Part shown: positions 40,155 to 53,289 of the stretch, one piece after another
How the letters are laid out: every line of letters begins with the position of its first letter
Numbering within the stretch: the stretch's first letter is position 1
Assembly (NCBI RefSeq): GCF_020882245.1
Contig: NC_083597.1
Span: 50,322,152-50,386,151 of the forward strand
Source of the DNA: Rhopalosiphum padi
Lineage: Eukaryota > Arthropoda > Insecta > Hemiptera > Aphididae
Length of the DNA stretch: 64,000 bases
Direction: 5' to 3'
Position numbers and translations under genes: made by a program
Notes under the pieces: model-generated
What the model was told of the DNA's origin: nothing
Database searches by the model: none
Seen by the model: only the letters and a program-made list of their open reading frames with translations

Positions 40155-40900
40155 TATAAATATACGTACATAAATGGCAGCGAGTTGGTAATCCGAACAC
40201 GTCGCGTCATTAGCAATGTCCGTTTGATGATCCCTTTCTACCCTTCCACCGCAACAATCGATCCCCTTTCCCGCTGATGACGATTCGTTTCACTGACATA
40301 TTTTTTGTTATTATTATTTTTTTTTTCGACGATCACAACGCTAGCCGCAATTATTACCACCACTGCAGCAGACAGCAGACTTATTGTTGGTCTGCCAGCT
40401 GAGTCGTATCCAAAGTATTCTGAGATATCACACAGATTTGGTTTAAGTGCGTGATTACAGTAGTAATTTTTCGACGGGCATCACGTGCAATAATTTAACG
40501 ACACGCTTACATCTACATCATATTTATTTAACACTGTAGTGAGATAAGAATATTAGTTGACTGTTTTAAATGGCTAATGAGTCATGATGGCCTACAGTCA
40601 AATACAATATTGAGAGTCGATTTCGATGGTTTTCCAATAACTCGTTACTTGGCTCCGATATCTACAACGACAAAAATCGACTCTTACCACAAACATGTAT
40701 TTTATATTTTCATAATATATATTGTCATGAACTAATATGATTGATCAATCTGTGTAAATTTTCATCTGTATCGTTGTGGTTGACGTCGAGCCATTTCTGT
40801 GTTTAACACGTCTTTGTCCAGCTGCTGCACTATTAAATTGACGTGCGACGAATACATATTTTTAATTCAACTGTTTGGCACGATTTTTACTACAATAATT
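40155..40900. promoter_or_regulatory. GC-richer island with a stop-free minus frame
   Basis: Evenly composed DNA with CTGCAGCAGACAGCAG (40363-40378), ACAACGCTAGCCGC and others. The minus strand 40238-40480 is open for 80 codons, including CDISEYFGYDSAGRPTISLL followed by a strongly hydrophobic SAAVVVIIAASVVIV, then a low-complexity KKNNNNKK. There is no ATG in that frame. It might be a signal-anchor exon; equally it may be chance in GC-rich DNA. Confidence 0.2.
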
Positions 40901-42015
40901 ATAAATGAATATTCGTAGGTATTGACGTATAAACTATGTAACATTACGTTAGAGTCCTGTTTCTTAGAACACAGAATTTTTGAAGATGAGAATCATTCTT
41001 GCTACTAATGTTCGTTCGCGTAACTCAACCTCTGTACATTTTCAATTAAATTATATTATGTTATAGGTACGTACACTTCGTTTGTTCACAAGGGAAAATT
41101 GTTAACAATATTATTATGAAGTACATTTTGTAATACAATATTACATATACGGTAAATATGTCAGACATTTTAATTGTTTTAAACGACGTTTTAATTATTC
41201 TATAAACGGGCGCAAAAGGGCGCTTTATCACGGAACATTGGTGTTTTTAATAAATCAAAAGATCACTTTTATGTAGAAGACAAAGATTGAGAGATAATAT
41301 TTACATTTCTGAAATATTAGACATAAGTGACATTAAATGACTACCGTGTTCATTTTACTATTATTAAAAAGGTAAATATCTTAGACGAATTTACTTTAAA
41401 TGTAATTATTTATTTTGATAGTTAAACAATTATTTGAATGAGAACAAATCAAAAACTGTAGTTAAATAGATATTATAGTTTTAAATTTAAATAAAATATT
41501 TTTATAATTATATTTTAGTCAATAATAATGTATATTTAAAACATTGATGATATTTATGGATGCATAATATTATTAGATTTTAATGCTGATAAAAATAGTG
41601 ATAAGATTTACTGGATACTAATATGTTTTACTAAACATGAAACCAAAAAAGGGAGAATGTTGATCATTTACTTGTAAAAACTATTTAGTTAAGAAGACAA
41701 TGGCATTTTTCGGATTATTTTAAAATTGTGCTCAAGGAATAAAATATCTTTAGCAAAAAAAGGATGCGCAACACTCAAAAACAATATTTGACGCAATATA
41801 TTGCATTGTATTATTTGTATTTTAGTATGATTAATTTAGTACCATACGATCAATATCATGGAATTCATTTCAGATGATAATTTAAAGCCATGTAGAAATA
41901 GACGGCCTATTTAAAATAGATTAACATCTTTCAGTGACAATAAGAAAACCGAAAAAAAAAAATTACCAAAGAAATATATTAATAAATTTATACATTAATA
42001 AATTATTTTTAAAAA
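40901..42015. other. AT-rich non-coding DNA
   Basis: No supported feature. Confidence 0.45.
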
Positions 42016-42018
42016 ATT

Positions 42019-42175
42019 AGGCAAGCTGTACATAAGGTGTCGAGCGATTCACTATTATAGGCATGTTAAATTTGAACTCAATGATATGTCAGTGTGTACT
42101 GTGTATACGAAACACGAAAAATTATTCAGAGCAAAAATAGTCTGTCTGCCTATATTACCAAATATACGTATTTTA
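42019..42175 (-). repeat. Dispersed repeat family A, right-end segment, second minus copy
   Basis: GGTGTCGAGCGATTCACTAT, then GGCATGTTAAATTTGAACTC and AATGATATGTCAG. Clearly homologous to 37218-37275 (GGTGTCGAGTGGATCACTAT ... GTGTTAAATTTGAATTCAATG). Confidence 0.65.
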
Positions 42176-42402
42176 TAATATGTTTTTTCATGTAACTAAA
42201 ATAATATACCTATATATGTAATATAAAATAAACCAAATAATAATTGTATTATTCTTATTAACTATCGAGTCAATTTCACGTCACCGTAAAACATTATAAA
42301 TAAGTTCTGTATGTTATAAATAGGCAGATAATGTCTTAAATTAATCTACTTATTTTTTAAATTTCATTTTGTATAATTAATGGTATATGTAAAACGTAAA
42401 AG

Positions 42403-42600
42403 TTTCAAGGTGACCATAGTTAAAAAAACAAAACTATTTATTAAAATATTGAATTTGCGTAAAATTTCCCGTTTTTATAATATTTTGTTAGTGTTTTATG
42501 AAAAAAAAAAGTTCTGGGAAATCTTAATTTTAAAGTGGTCCAAAAAAAAAATCCTATTTCCCGTCCAAAATCACACTCAAAATTTAAAATCGAAGATTTT
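42403..42600. repeat. Probable DNA-transposon fragment beginning GGTGACCATA
   Basis: Starts CAAGGTGACCATAGTTAAAA and contains AAATTTCCCGTTTTT and CTATTTCCCGTCC. GGTGACCATA is also present at 31940. Two overlapping frames (93 codons +, 70 codons -) have lysine/phenylalanine-biased products and look like by-products. No opposite end was found. Confidence 0.35.
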
Positions 42601-43300
42601 TCAATTAGTTTTGTGTAGGTACATAGTCTTACATACACAAAAAATAACCACATCTTTGTAAAATTAATACATTCGTCGCCTCACTCATAATATAATAAAT
42701 ATATTTAATTTAAAATCGTATAATGCTTATAGTTTATTTTGTTGTGAATTTAGTATGTCTTGCCTAGTATACAATACGTATATTAATATGTCGATTGTCG
42801 ATTGTAACCGAATGCTAACAAAACATTTAGGTCTGAACATCGTCAATCATTTAGACACTTCTGAAATCAGTAAGATGCTATTTACTGTTTTTAACTATCA
42901 TTCCCTGCGTTATATTTTGCTAGTACCATTTGTCTTTTGATTATCATACAACATAATAAACAAAAATTAATCATTGAAAAAATGCTTTGGATGCAAATAT
43001 GCAAATTAAGTTAATGATGCAATGGATCGTAATACTCATAATGTCCTTAGATGAAGTATACACGTATAATAAACGTTATGAAAACCTATTGGTTTTAACT
43101 AATCGATCCAAATATAATTTGACATTATTAAAAAATTTTTAAATTTTATTATATCAAATTAATATTATTTTTATTTTATAATTTTCAGTTATAGTAACTA
43201 TGTATAAAACACAGAAATTTTCTCTTTAACGTATAACATCAAAAAATGATTTACTAATACAAATTTGTATTATCATATAATATAAATATATATATATATA
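42601..43300. other. AT-rich non-coding DNA
   Basis: A + frame at 42755-42940 (61 codons) shows no family resemblance. A (TA)n run at 43287-43301 abuts repeat family A. Confidence 0.4.
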
Positions 43301-43301
43301 T

Positions 43302-43800
43302 TAGATTCTGAATGGAGTGATGAATCTATTGATTTTACAATGATGTGTGTTTTTTTATTTTTGTGTCGGTCATCATGTTTAGGAATAGCAATAATGCTTC
43401 GATTTTTGACTTCAGCCTCTCTTTGAATAGGAAAATTCATCTAGTTGGTACTTTGGGGTGTCAAAAGTAAAAAATTTCCAGTAGTTTTCAAAGGCGTCGG
43501 GAAAACCCCTGAAAAAATAACGGGAAAATGGGAATTTTTACGCATAACCACTTTTCGACAAAACCGATTTTTTGATTTTGCTGTAACTCAAAAACGAATC
43601 AACGAAAAATTACGAAATCGCGTATAATAACGATATATTACAATTTAAATTTAGTTAATAATAGAATATATCCAAATAATCATCATTGACTGACAAATCA
43701 TCTCCATTCAGAATCGTTTTTGTATACAATGATACCCGTCATTGGATTCAAATTTAGCATATCCAATATAGTGACCAGTGACCTACTCTCCATTTCTACT
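43302..43800 (+). repeat. Dispersed repeat family A, best-preserved copy
   Basis: Head TAGATTCTGAATGGAGTGATG at 43302. Its inner palindromic counterpart CTCCATTCAGAATC is at 43702-43715, giving a 14-bp perfect inverted repeat with GATTCTGAATGGAG at 43304. Between them are GTCGGTCATCATGTTTAGGA, CATCTAGTTGGTACTTTGGG and GGCGTCGGGAAAACCCCTG. Beyond the right repeat the sequence continues into the segment shared with 37.2 and 42.0 kb. Frames of 60-101 codons on both strands fall within this block and should not be read as genes. I recall the family as abundant in aphids; its class is unknown. Confidence 0.7.
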
Positions 43801-46175
43801 ATACAGCAGAGCGATACCCACTTGCCCACTTTTATATTAACAATTCGATGGTTTTTTGCAACGAGTCTTATCATAATGTTGAAACTCTTTTGCAAGTTGA
43901 TTAAAACAAAATGCAATGTATTCAATACAATAACTTTTAAAATGGAATCTATATAGTACATCATCGTTACCATAGTAAGTAATTGTTGTATAAATGGTAA
44001 CAAATGTTATCGCATTATACACTATATATATATATATATTTATAAAGTATATTACATTATATTTAATCGTAAATTTAGTAAATTAGCTAAAATTACTTTA
44101 GACATTTAGAACGACTATGAACGTAAAGAAAATACATCATTTGTAGTAGATAGGAGGTGTGTATTGACATTTTAATAACCGTATCAAGAAAGAAATGTGT
44201 ACCTATATACATTTTTAATGTTGAGGGACGTTAAGTTTAATGCATGTCTTGAGGGATGAATTCAGAGTGATAAATATGATTTTTTATCACGTACGTCATT
44301 CCATCATTTTCGTTCCATTAAATAATCATAAAAATGATAAAATAATATTGCAGATAATCTTTTTATTAAAAAAAAAAAAAAACACTTTAAGTGATACTAA
44401 GTGTCAGACACTATAATATAAGCATAATTCTGTTTCAATATTATAATTTATATTATTATTTTACACTATACAATTCTACATAATCATTTGAAAAATACAT
44501 TAAAAATATTTCATTTTTCGAAAACGATAGAAATTAATAAAAAGATAATTTTAATAATATATTAATTAATTAACAAAAATAGATCGAATGTTATACAGAC
44601 AAATATATAATTTTATGATCGAAGAAATTTTAAATTATTATAATATATTATACTTTATACTTTCTCTAAGTGGATACATTTGAAAAACATATAAAAATAA
44701 AATGTCATTAAAAACAAGTTATGATTATATTAATCCGGCACTAAATATGTATGTATATATATTTTAAATTTAAAGTGATTAAAATCCAATATGTTTGAAA
44801 TAATATACATTGCTTATAATATTGGTACTTTCTTCGTTTGATTACAATATACTGATATTTGATATTAACATTTACCTTTGTGGATTGACGTGATTAAAAT
44901 GTGTATACATATTAAATTATCGAAATAATCGTTTAGTACATTCCTTTATGAAGATTTACAAGGTTAGTTAGCAACTGAATACCGTACAGTATTTTAATAT
45001 GTTTAACAGTCATAGCAAATTAATTTAACTAAAATGATTATAAGACAACATATTTAAAGTTACCTATCAATGTGTTACTACAGATATGATAATTAATAGA
45101 AACGCTTAATAAAATTATAAGGCTTTATATAATTTGTGAAAAAATTGATATAAATAGTTATTTTATGTCTTTCTGTAAAAATTTAAAAAAAATGTTGTAT
45201 AATCTGTTTGGATTCATTTGTTTAAGCTTTTTACAAGCATATACAAATCAGGATTAATTTTTAAAAATTTACAAAGCGAGACCAGCCATTAATATTAATA
45301 ATATTTAAAGTGTGTACCTACGTAGTTTGAAGTGAATATTTTTTATTTATCACACGATAATTTGATTGTATTAGTTATGTGAGTAGTGGATACATCAGTC
45401 GAATTTTGACGAGATCAATAAAAAAAAAAATATTTTATTTCATTCAAATATTTTACTGCATTGAATATTACAATATTATAGTAATATCACAAAACTAAAA
45501 TAATTCAAACACTATATACGTAGAGATCAAGTGATACATAACATGTTATTTCAAAATGTGAAACCTATTCGACCAGAAATTTTTGTCCAATCGTATAAGA
45601 ATTTAGTTCGTGAAAATATCTAACAGCATGATTGTAACAGTATGGATTGAACAGTTTGGGAATAGTAGTACAGTACACAAGTAAATACACTCAAAATTAG
45701 CTGTCATAAAAATAAACAACGAAAAAACAAAATTCATAGAAAGACTTTTGAATTACGAGAAAAATATAGAAGTAAGAGAATTTGTTTTGAATTGACTATT
45801 ACTGAAAGCTATGACTGAAACTATGTCAAATATTTATGTATCTAGATACATACATATAAGACAGTATTATCCGGTAGATACATTTGACAATTGTGTATGT
45901 CGCACAATTCAATGACTAGAAAAGAGCTAATATCACTCAAGAATACTTTACACACTTATTAGAAAATTGAGTAATAAAAGACATTCTATGTTGCTTTGTG
46001 TTCGACTGAAAATTAAACATGTGGTTTCATTGTGTAAATGGAAAACTTCAGGATTAAGATAAATCACTTAAGTATTACTTAATAAGTACTATTGATAACA
46101 AGGTATATTAAGATCCAAATAATCAAGTAGTTTAACAGTATAAAAAATGTAAAAACTATGGGTGTAAGATAAGTG
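43801..46175. other. AT-rich non-coding DNA
   Basis: Minus frames at 43698-44022 partly overlap repeat A. The 45600-46170 stretch is slightly less AT-biased and could be decayed LINE sequence upstream of the fragment at 46181, but I could not align it. Confidence 0.4.
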
Positions 46176-46180
46176 AATTG

Positions 46181-46312
46181 TCGGGAAAAAGGCTCAGAAG
46201 AAAAAACAATGGACAGAAAGGATAAAAAAAAATTCGAACAATATTATGTTAGAAGTGATGAGCTGAGATTCCACGACCGTGACGATTGGAGAACAGTAAT
46301 GCTACCTACTTA
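46181..46312 (+). pseudogene. LINE reverse-transcriptase C-terminal fragment (degenerate)
   Basis: One frame reads GKKAQKKKQWTERIKKNSNN; after a frame change the sequence continues HDRDDWRTVML. This matches the tail common in RTE/CR1-like LINE polyproteins: G+..KRW.D.IK.DL......A.DRD.WR..V. It needs at least one frameshift and is followed by stops. No upstream catalytic motif was found. Confidence 0.55.
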
Positions 46313-46319
46313 AATTTTT

Positions 46320-47485
46320 CTTACAGAAGCCTAAGAAGGAGAAGATATGTTTACAACACAGACGTAGTAAGTATACTAAACAAACTTTAGATCTATTAAC
46401 TTAATACAATTTTAAAACACGTTTAATTATAAATTTAATTTTTTAAGTATGAAAAAGATTTTATGAAATATATATTAATTTAATGTGGTGGTAACTTATC
46501 TATATTATATTAGTTTATTAAAGTGTAAACATAAATGTATGTTCTCTTCCTCAACTATTCAGTTTTTTATTTTAAATTAAACATTTTAAAGAATGTAAGA
46601 GATAGTTTATCGTGGAAAATATAAAATGTATATTATAATATATTTCACAAATTCATGAAATTACTTGTTATAATATCGAAAATAATATTGAATGAATAAT
46701 TAATAATTGTCTATAAATCATATTTTGAACAGTTATTTTACGAATCAAAATATACAATGCATCTATACGGTTTGAATAATATCGTACGGATTTATTATAC
46801 AACGTCAATTATTAATAAATAATGTATATGCATTTGATTAGCTATTAATTATTTACTTTAATAGAGAATACTGTAAATACCGGGAAAATAAAAGCCAAAT
46901 TTTCATCAATTATTCAAATATATATTATTAGCTATACAACATTGTAAAGATAACATATGAATAATTATGGTGTACTGTACTTATTTAAATACATAAATCG
47001 AGCATCAAGTATTTTATACGTCAATAATATGCTCTCACTGTTGTCAAAAATTTACAATTTTTTAAAATCGTCAACCATGCGGTGACACCGATTGAAACTG
47101 AAAAAAAAACGAAACTTTATTGAAAACATGCATTTAATATCATTACGTTAATGATTAAACGAATTGAAATTATAGTTCTATAAAGTTCGTAATTATATTA
47201 ACTATTTCAACTTGGTCAAGAATAAAAATACGAAATAAAAAAGAATCTGAAAAGCGCGACTAATTTCAGTAATCATTAACGTTCTTAATGCACAAATACG
47301 TTGGTTTAATAAAAATAAATAATTCAAACTAGAGCTGGAAAATGAGGTTGTCTGGTTTTTCAGTCTAATTGATCTTATTTTAACGACCTGTCGGTTTAAA
47401 CACTTTTTACGCCTGTCCCTGGCCTAGCCGCTATTAAAAAAATAATCGTACACATTTAACCGGTGGATGAAAAAAAAAAATTAAA
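46320..47485. other. AT-rich non-coding DNA
   Basis: Less biased near 47340-47420 (GCTGGAAAATGAGGTTGTCTG). No feature supported. Confidence 0.45.
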
Positions 47486-47489
47486 CGAT

Positions 47490-47528
<39 letters not shown>
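47490..47528. repeat. (AT)n microsatellite
   Basis: ATATAATA followed by an uninterrupted alternating TA tract, then CGTAAAAATATACTATATACG. Further TATATACG words follow to 47610. Confidence 0.9.
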
Positions 47529-47529
<1 letters not shown>

Positions 47530-47689
47530 GTAAAAATATACTATATACGTAATATGTGTATCATTATACACATGTATATATGCGTATACACGCGTACACA
47601 TATATATACGTTCGTGGTAACAAATTGAACTAAGGCCAAGGGATTTTGAGGTTAACGCATTTATATTGTTTATGCACATAACAGTGACG

Positions 47690-48900
47690 AGAAGAAGACG
47701 GTGGTTCAAGGGAAATCCGGATGAGATTTATTTCATGAAAATCGCTTTTTACTCGTGACCACCATCCTACACAGCAACGGTTGCGTTTGTGTATACAGGT
47801 CTCCAAGTTGCCAAGGATATATAGTTAAAAAAACACGCAAAAAACCGATTTAAATATTTAAATTAAGGTCCGAAATAAACGACGTACGCCGCCGCCGGTT
47901 CGCACGCCTTAACCACCGGCTGACACACCTGAACAAGAACATTCGATTCGATTTAAATACGTGTAATTTAATTTATTTAATCGCATCACGCGTAGACAGT
48001 GGGTTTGATTCTGGCCGCGCCCTGTGGCGCCGGACAAAGTTTTATCTTTTTTTTTTTTCTTTATTATTACACCTTGTGCCTCATTTACGGTGCATGACCG
48101 TCCGCAGTATTTCGCTTATAGCCAGTATTATTGTATAATAATGATAATGTGACTTCCTTAGTGGCGGACATTCGCAACGATTGCCTCTACGGGACAGTGA
48201 CATTTTAAAGTTTTTTTATTTTGTACTTGACTGACCGACCGGATGACCAGACGATCGGCGTTTGGCGCAGATCCGCTGCAATAGCAAGCAAATAGAGGTC
48301 GGAGAGGGCGGCCCATTTGCAGTGGACGACCAAAAAAGAGGTGTTATTTATGCATACCGTCATAAATGCCTCTTCTTATTTTGCATAATGATCATTATAC
48401 ACCGTTGTCGTCGTCGTCGTCGTCGCAAAGGGAAAGATTGAAAACATTTTTCACTTGCGTTTCTTTCGCTAATCGAGAAAACTCAGTAGCAATGGATGTC
48501 ACGGAGTCATTTTTTATATGGCCAACCCAGACTATAATAAATAACTTTTTCCGACAGGCTTCTCTCGCCCCCCTCCATCTGTTCGCCACCACCGAATCAC
48601 TCGTGCTCTTCGCCACCCACTGCTGTACATTCCGGTGTATGGTTGACACAGTGTCTCAGAGGTCTTAAGCACTAGGCCATGTATCAAATTTTTCATAATA
48701 ATAATATATAACTTCATATGTCGGGTTTTCGTCGGGAGGGATACGGGGGCTCGTGTATGTGTACTATGTAGCGTACTGGCTGCCAAAAATCTTATTGCGA
48801 TCAATTTACACGGCTGGAAAATGCAGACATCCCCTTGAGTGTCCGATATAAAAGTGTACGTGGCCCACTTAAAACACGAGAAAGAAAAAAAAATATATAT
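47690..48900. promoter_or_regulatory. GC/CpG-rich island, possible regulatory region
   Basis: About 1.2 kb with many CG dinucleotides (CGTACGCCGCCGCCGGTTCG at 47883, GGCCGCGCCCTGTGGCGCCGG at 48014, GGCGGACATTCGC at 48163). Frames of 100 (+), 84 (-) and 124 (-) codons overlap between 48366 and 48906. Their products include Ser/Asp runs from the CGT repeat and show no domain, and mutual overlap on both strands argues for composition rather than coding. A promoter, enhancer or untranslated exon of the host gene is possible. Confidence 0.3.
48403..48426. repeat. (GTC)n trinucleotide repeat
   Basis: CGTTGTCGTCGTCGTCGTCG then TCGC: seven GTC units, giving Ser or Asp runs in chance frames. Confidence 0.85.
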
Positions 48901-48904
48901 ATAC

Positions 48905-49685
48905 ATTAAAAATATCGCCGTTATCTCCGACAGAGTTCAATTAAAATCTGAACCGTCGTATAAAGATAGAAGAAAAACACAAAAAAAATACCTATTTTAC
49001 GAAACTTAATTAAACGCACGTGCCCACTTTTTTTTATTATATTACATTTAGAGAATTGAATTGAGATTGTAATTATATAATACAATTACATCGAATTCTT
49101 GTTAAATAAATCAGATACCTATTCTTATTATTCTTTCTGTAAGACATTAAACTTGGTACGCAATTTAACAGCCAGGAAATAAAAAAAACAAAATACTAGT
49201 GTATAACATATTTTATTATTAAGTCATTTTGGTTTTGGATGTTTCGTAATTAATAGAAAGATATATTTCTGTGTCATGAGAAATTTTATAGTTCAATTAA
49301 GAATAATTATTATAAGTTAATATTATACTTAATTTAACTATTATTATTATTATTATTAAGTAGGTACATAAATATTGGTGAAAGTTATGATTTTCTTTAA
49401 AAGTAAGTGTATTGTTATTTTATAATGCATATATTACTCTGCTGGTACCTACCTACTTATAAAATGTTTTATAATTAATGAATTTTACATTCTAAAGTTT
49501 TTAAACAAATTAACTGCTATGGAGTAATGCGCATAGATAAAATTAGTTCATATCTGGATTCTGCATGACTGCATATGATGAAAGAGTATATACACATTTT
49601 TTCTTTAGCAAAATCATCAATAGAAACAATTATTTATAAAATGTATGAAGAGTAATAGGACGAAGATTCCTTAACATAATATACA
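48905..49685. other. AT-rich non-coding DNA
   Basis: No supported feature; a short (ATT)n run at 49339-49357. Confidence 0.45.
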
Positions 49686-49689
49686 ATCA

Positions 49690-50420
49690 AAATTACCTAA
49701 ATATGCTTAAAGCTATGCAGTTACAATTTTTTTATTTTAATACAACTCATGCTACATAAAAAATTGTAAAACGTCAAAAATAATTTTTTTATGAATTAAT
49801 TATTGTGGGATTTAAGTTAACTCAAATATAAATTGATTAATATCTCTATTATTTTATATATTTTAATGTACATATTTTTAAACAAAATAAAAAATATGCA
49901 GCTAAATAACTAGATATATTTCCACCTCTCATCGGACTAAAATGAAAGTATGGATCTCCGTTATAGTATGCTCGAACATGTATCTATTGATTTTTAATCG
50001 TACGTTTGATATAGAGTCTAAAAAAATATTCAAAAAATCTTTGAATCTTCAAAAAGTTTCCAATCGTTCAATTGTTGATATCAATGTCCATTATTAATCG
50101 ATAAAGATACTTCACAGGTAAAGAAAGTTTATTTTGGAAAATATTTTTCCTAATATGTTATCCAAACATGATATTGATCGTAAATTAATAATTATGCTTT
50201 CATAAAAATAATAAAATTCAAAAAAGTGCACTAATATGCTAAAAAGTTTTCAAATATGCACTTTTCCTAAAAATATAACAAAATATGCAAAAATATGCAA
50301 AGTAAAACTTTGCATTTAATTTCAATTTTCTTGAAACAAATTTTATATCTTGGTACCTTAGGAATAATCTACGACCATCTAAAAACAAAAAAAAAATGCA
50401 AATGCAAATGCAAGAAGACA
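49690..50420. repeat. ATATGCA-rich repeat-like region
   Basis: The words ATATGC and AATATGCAAA recur (49702, 49894, 50236, 50253, 50283, 50294) and the block ends in a tandem ATGCAAATGCAAATGCAAG at 50396-50414. Dense ATATGCAAA words are, from memory, typical of a hAT-like non-autonomous family in aphids. A 51-residue + ORF (ATG near 49941) inside it matches nothing known to me. Termini were not found. Confidence 0.35.
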
Positions 50421-53285
50421 TATCCTATAATATATTAAAATTAATATTAATACGATGCCGTAAATGCAATAGTTGTAGGTACTTAAATTTTATTGAGATT
50501 TCGAATTGGTATTTACCTTTTTCATTATCAATAAAATTAATTATTTCTAAACTATGGGGTTGGTGGCACATAAATGTAATCAATTAATTTGGGAATGCAC
50601 GAAAAAAGCGTCATGTATACTTAATAGTAATTCCATTGATTATAAATACTAATATCATATAATATTAGAACTTATAATCAGTGGTAAATTTAACTGGTCG
50701 ATGTGCATAATACTTAAAATATTTAAATATTTAATACTTTATTTTTGGTTATTAAGTTTTTTGATATACTATGTAATATTTAATTTAGATTTGTTAAAAC
50801 AACTGTATGCTTCCACGTAATTATTTAATATATACATTTCGATATCGCTATATAAGCTATTGGATAAAATATATATAATTATAAATTAATGAACCATGCA
50901 CTACCCTTCCACTTTAAATTAGTCAATCCTCGTGGGGGGCACCTTGTGTAGTTGTATTTAACCAACGGGCTTATCGCAACATGTTCCTCGTTCATAGCTT
51001 GTATGTACATTATTATGGTTAAAGTATACCGTATTTAACTCTATATCTAACCACATGAGTTATTTTAATAACATATAGAATATAAAATTTAAATGAAAAA
51101 TACAACACTGTTAAAGTTCAAATATTGTGATAACAATACGACAAGCTTGGCCTTATTAACTTATTAGTTAATTTTCGATGTTCATTAATAAAAAATTGTG
51201 AAAATTATAATATAATATAATTAAAAATGATTATAGGTACTTAAACATTATAATATTATACAATGCATTCACCATCTCTCTGAGTTATAGGAACAATATC
51301 AAATTTTACCCACAGTACTATCAATGACCAATGTAACTATTACAACAAAGGATACTATTAATTGCATTATGCTAAAAGTGTAAATACGTGATTCACTAAT
51401 TTTAGTTACTTTATTGTAGTAAAGCATCGGAATTTGTCCAGGTATCTAGGCCACCACAAAATATTCACACAATTGTTAATAAATCAATTTATATATATAT
51501 ACTACATATAGATATATTTGTAATAAATTACTAATAAGAAATTAATCATAAGTTTTCAGATTAATTGTTCAATAATATTAATGCACAGTAGATAGTTAGT
51601 CAGTTTAAAATTATAAAAATAAAAAAGTATAACGAATATATAAAAGTGATTCAATTTTCTAGTAAATTTGTGCAAGAAACATATTAATTAATGACCAAAC
51701 ATACTAATACTTACGGTAATACTTATGGTAGAATAACCATTCATATACAAAGTGATCATCGTGTTACACGACTCGTGTAATAATTAAACAAAAAAAGTGA
51801 AATTTTAACGATTATGAAAATAAAACAAAGATATTGTTCTAAAATTTGTTATACTAACCTTACTTAAATTATCAAACTTTAAATGATTTGTTAAGTTTTA
51901 CATCTTCAAATGTTATTATAATTTAACAATAAAACATTAAATGGATTTTGAATTTGTGGTCAATACATTTTAATGAAGAAAATACTTATTAAATCTGTTT
52001 AATGATATATTTTTGTTTAAGATCAAGCTTAAAGATATTGCGATTGTGTAAATTCATTTATTTATTACCAAAAAGTAATACATAGGTTGCTGTTAAAACA
52101 CAACCCGATCAATTATGATGAACAATAAGTTTGTAAATAAATCTTACTTCAGATAGTCCCTTTTATACTCCACCGGGGGTGTTATACTGTTATAATTTAT
52201 AATCAGTGACTTTCGATATACACTGTACTGAGGTTTAAAATTAACTGATTTATAATATAAGATTTGAGCATAATAATATAGTAATCGTAATTATTGTTAG
52301 TCATGACTTATGAAAATTGTATACTATAAAAAAAAACTGAAATTCCATAATATAATATAGGAAGTATTATAGTAGTGATATCGTTTTCTTTAAACAATTA
52401 ATTTATTACATTTGATTTACTCACATATAAAAATAACATAAAATCAACATTTTTTTTTTAAAAGCTAATTTGTTGTGTTTATCTTTGATCGTTGATTTTA
52501 CGTATTTTTAAATCGTATTTTACTTATTTATTACTTTGTAGTTTGTACAGTAATATTCATAATTTATTGCTTCAACGAGTTTGTTTTAATATTTAAAGTA
52601 TAATTTCAATAATAATAAAATAAATGATCGTTTATTTGTGTATTATATTTAAATACTTAAGATATAACTAATTAGTTATTATTAAACTAAGATTACAGTT
52701 ACAGTAAATGTGTACCATATTACAAAAGATAATTTAATGCGATATTTAAAAAAAAAGCATATTACACAAAATACTTCGGATTAAAAAAAGTTGGTTGATT
52801 TATAAATTGCATTTCTTATAGTTAACTATATTATACTTGTTAGTTATTTTTTTTTTTTATGCTGCATGTACATATTTTATACGTTTACCTCTGGGTTAAT
52901 TAATATACGTGAATGTATATCAATTAAAAAAAATCCATTGCTACAGTCGTTTATTAAAAGTTTTATCAGCCCAAAACGCTATTAATTTTTAATTATAAAC
53001 TTAGGGTTTTTATTATTTTTCATAATCTCGTATATTATTATACATTTATCCATACTTATATATATATAATAACGCATAAATTAAAAACTATAGGCATAAG
53101 TATAATTAACAATAATTATTGTACTACCGAACCTCAGTTGTACGTTAAAAAATAAGGATTAGATGACCAGTAACCCGTTAAATATATATACTAAAATAGT
53201 ATACATGTATAATATATTATAAGAAGTATAAACAATAATATAAAATAATTACATTGTAATTATTATACCTATTTTAATATTATAC
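50421..53285. other. AT-rich non-coding DNA
   Basis: Nothing supported. Small non-AT patch near 50905-50990 (TCCTCGTGGGGGGCACCTTG). Confidence 0.5.
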
Positions 53286-53289
53286 AATA

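Noticed and set aside
42380..42661. 93-codon + frame rich in Lys/Phe/Ile
   Set aside because: Falls in a probable transposon fragment and has a mirror frame on the minus strand; no family.
43445..44022. Several frames of 60-101 codons
   Set aside because: They lie in or next to dispersed repeat family A, copies of which elsewhere do not keep these frames.
47700..47722. GGTTCAAGG word as a tRNA B box
   Set aside because: No matching A box at the right distance and no stem pairing.
48366..48906. Frames of 100, 84 and 124 codons
   Set aside because: They overlap on both strands, include Ser/Asp runs from the GTC repeat and show no domain.
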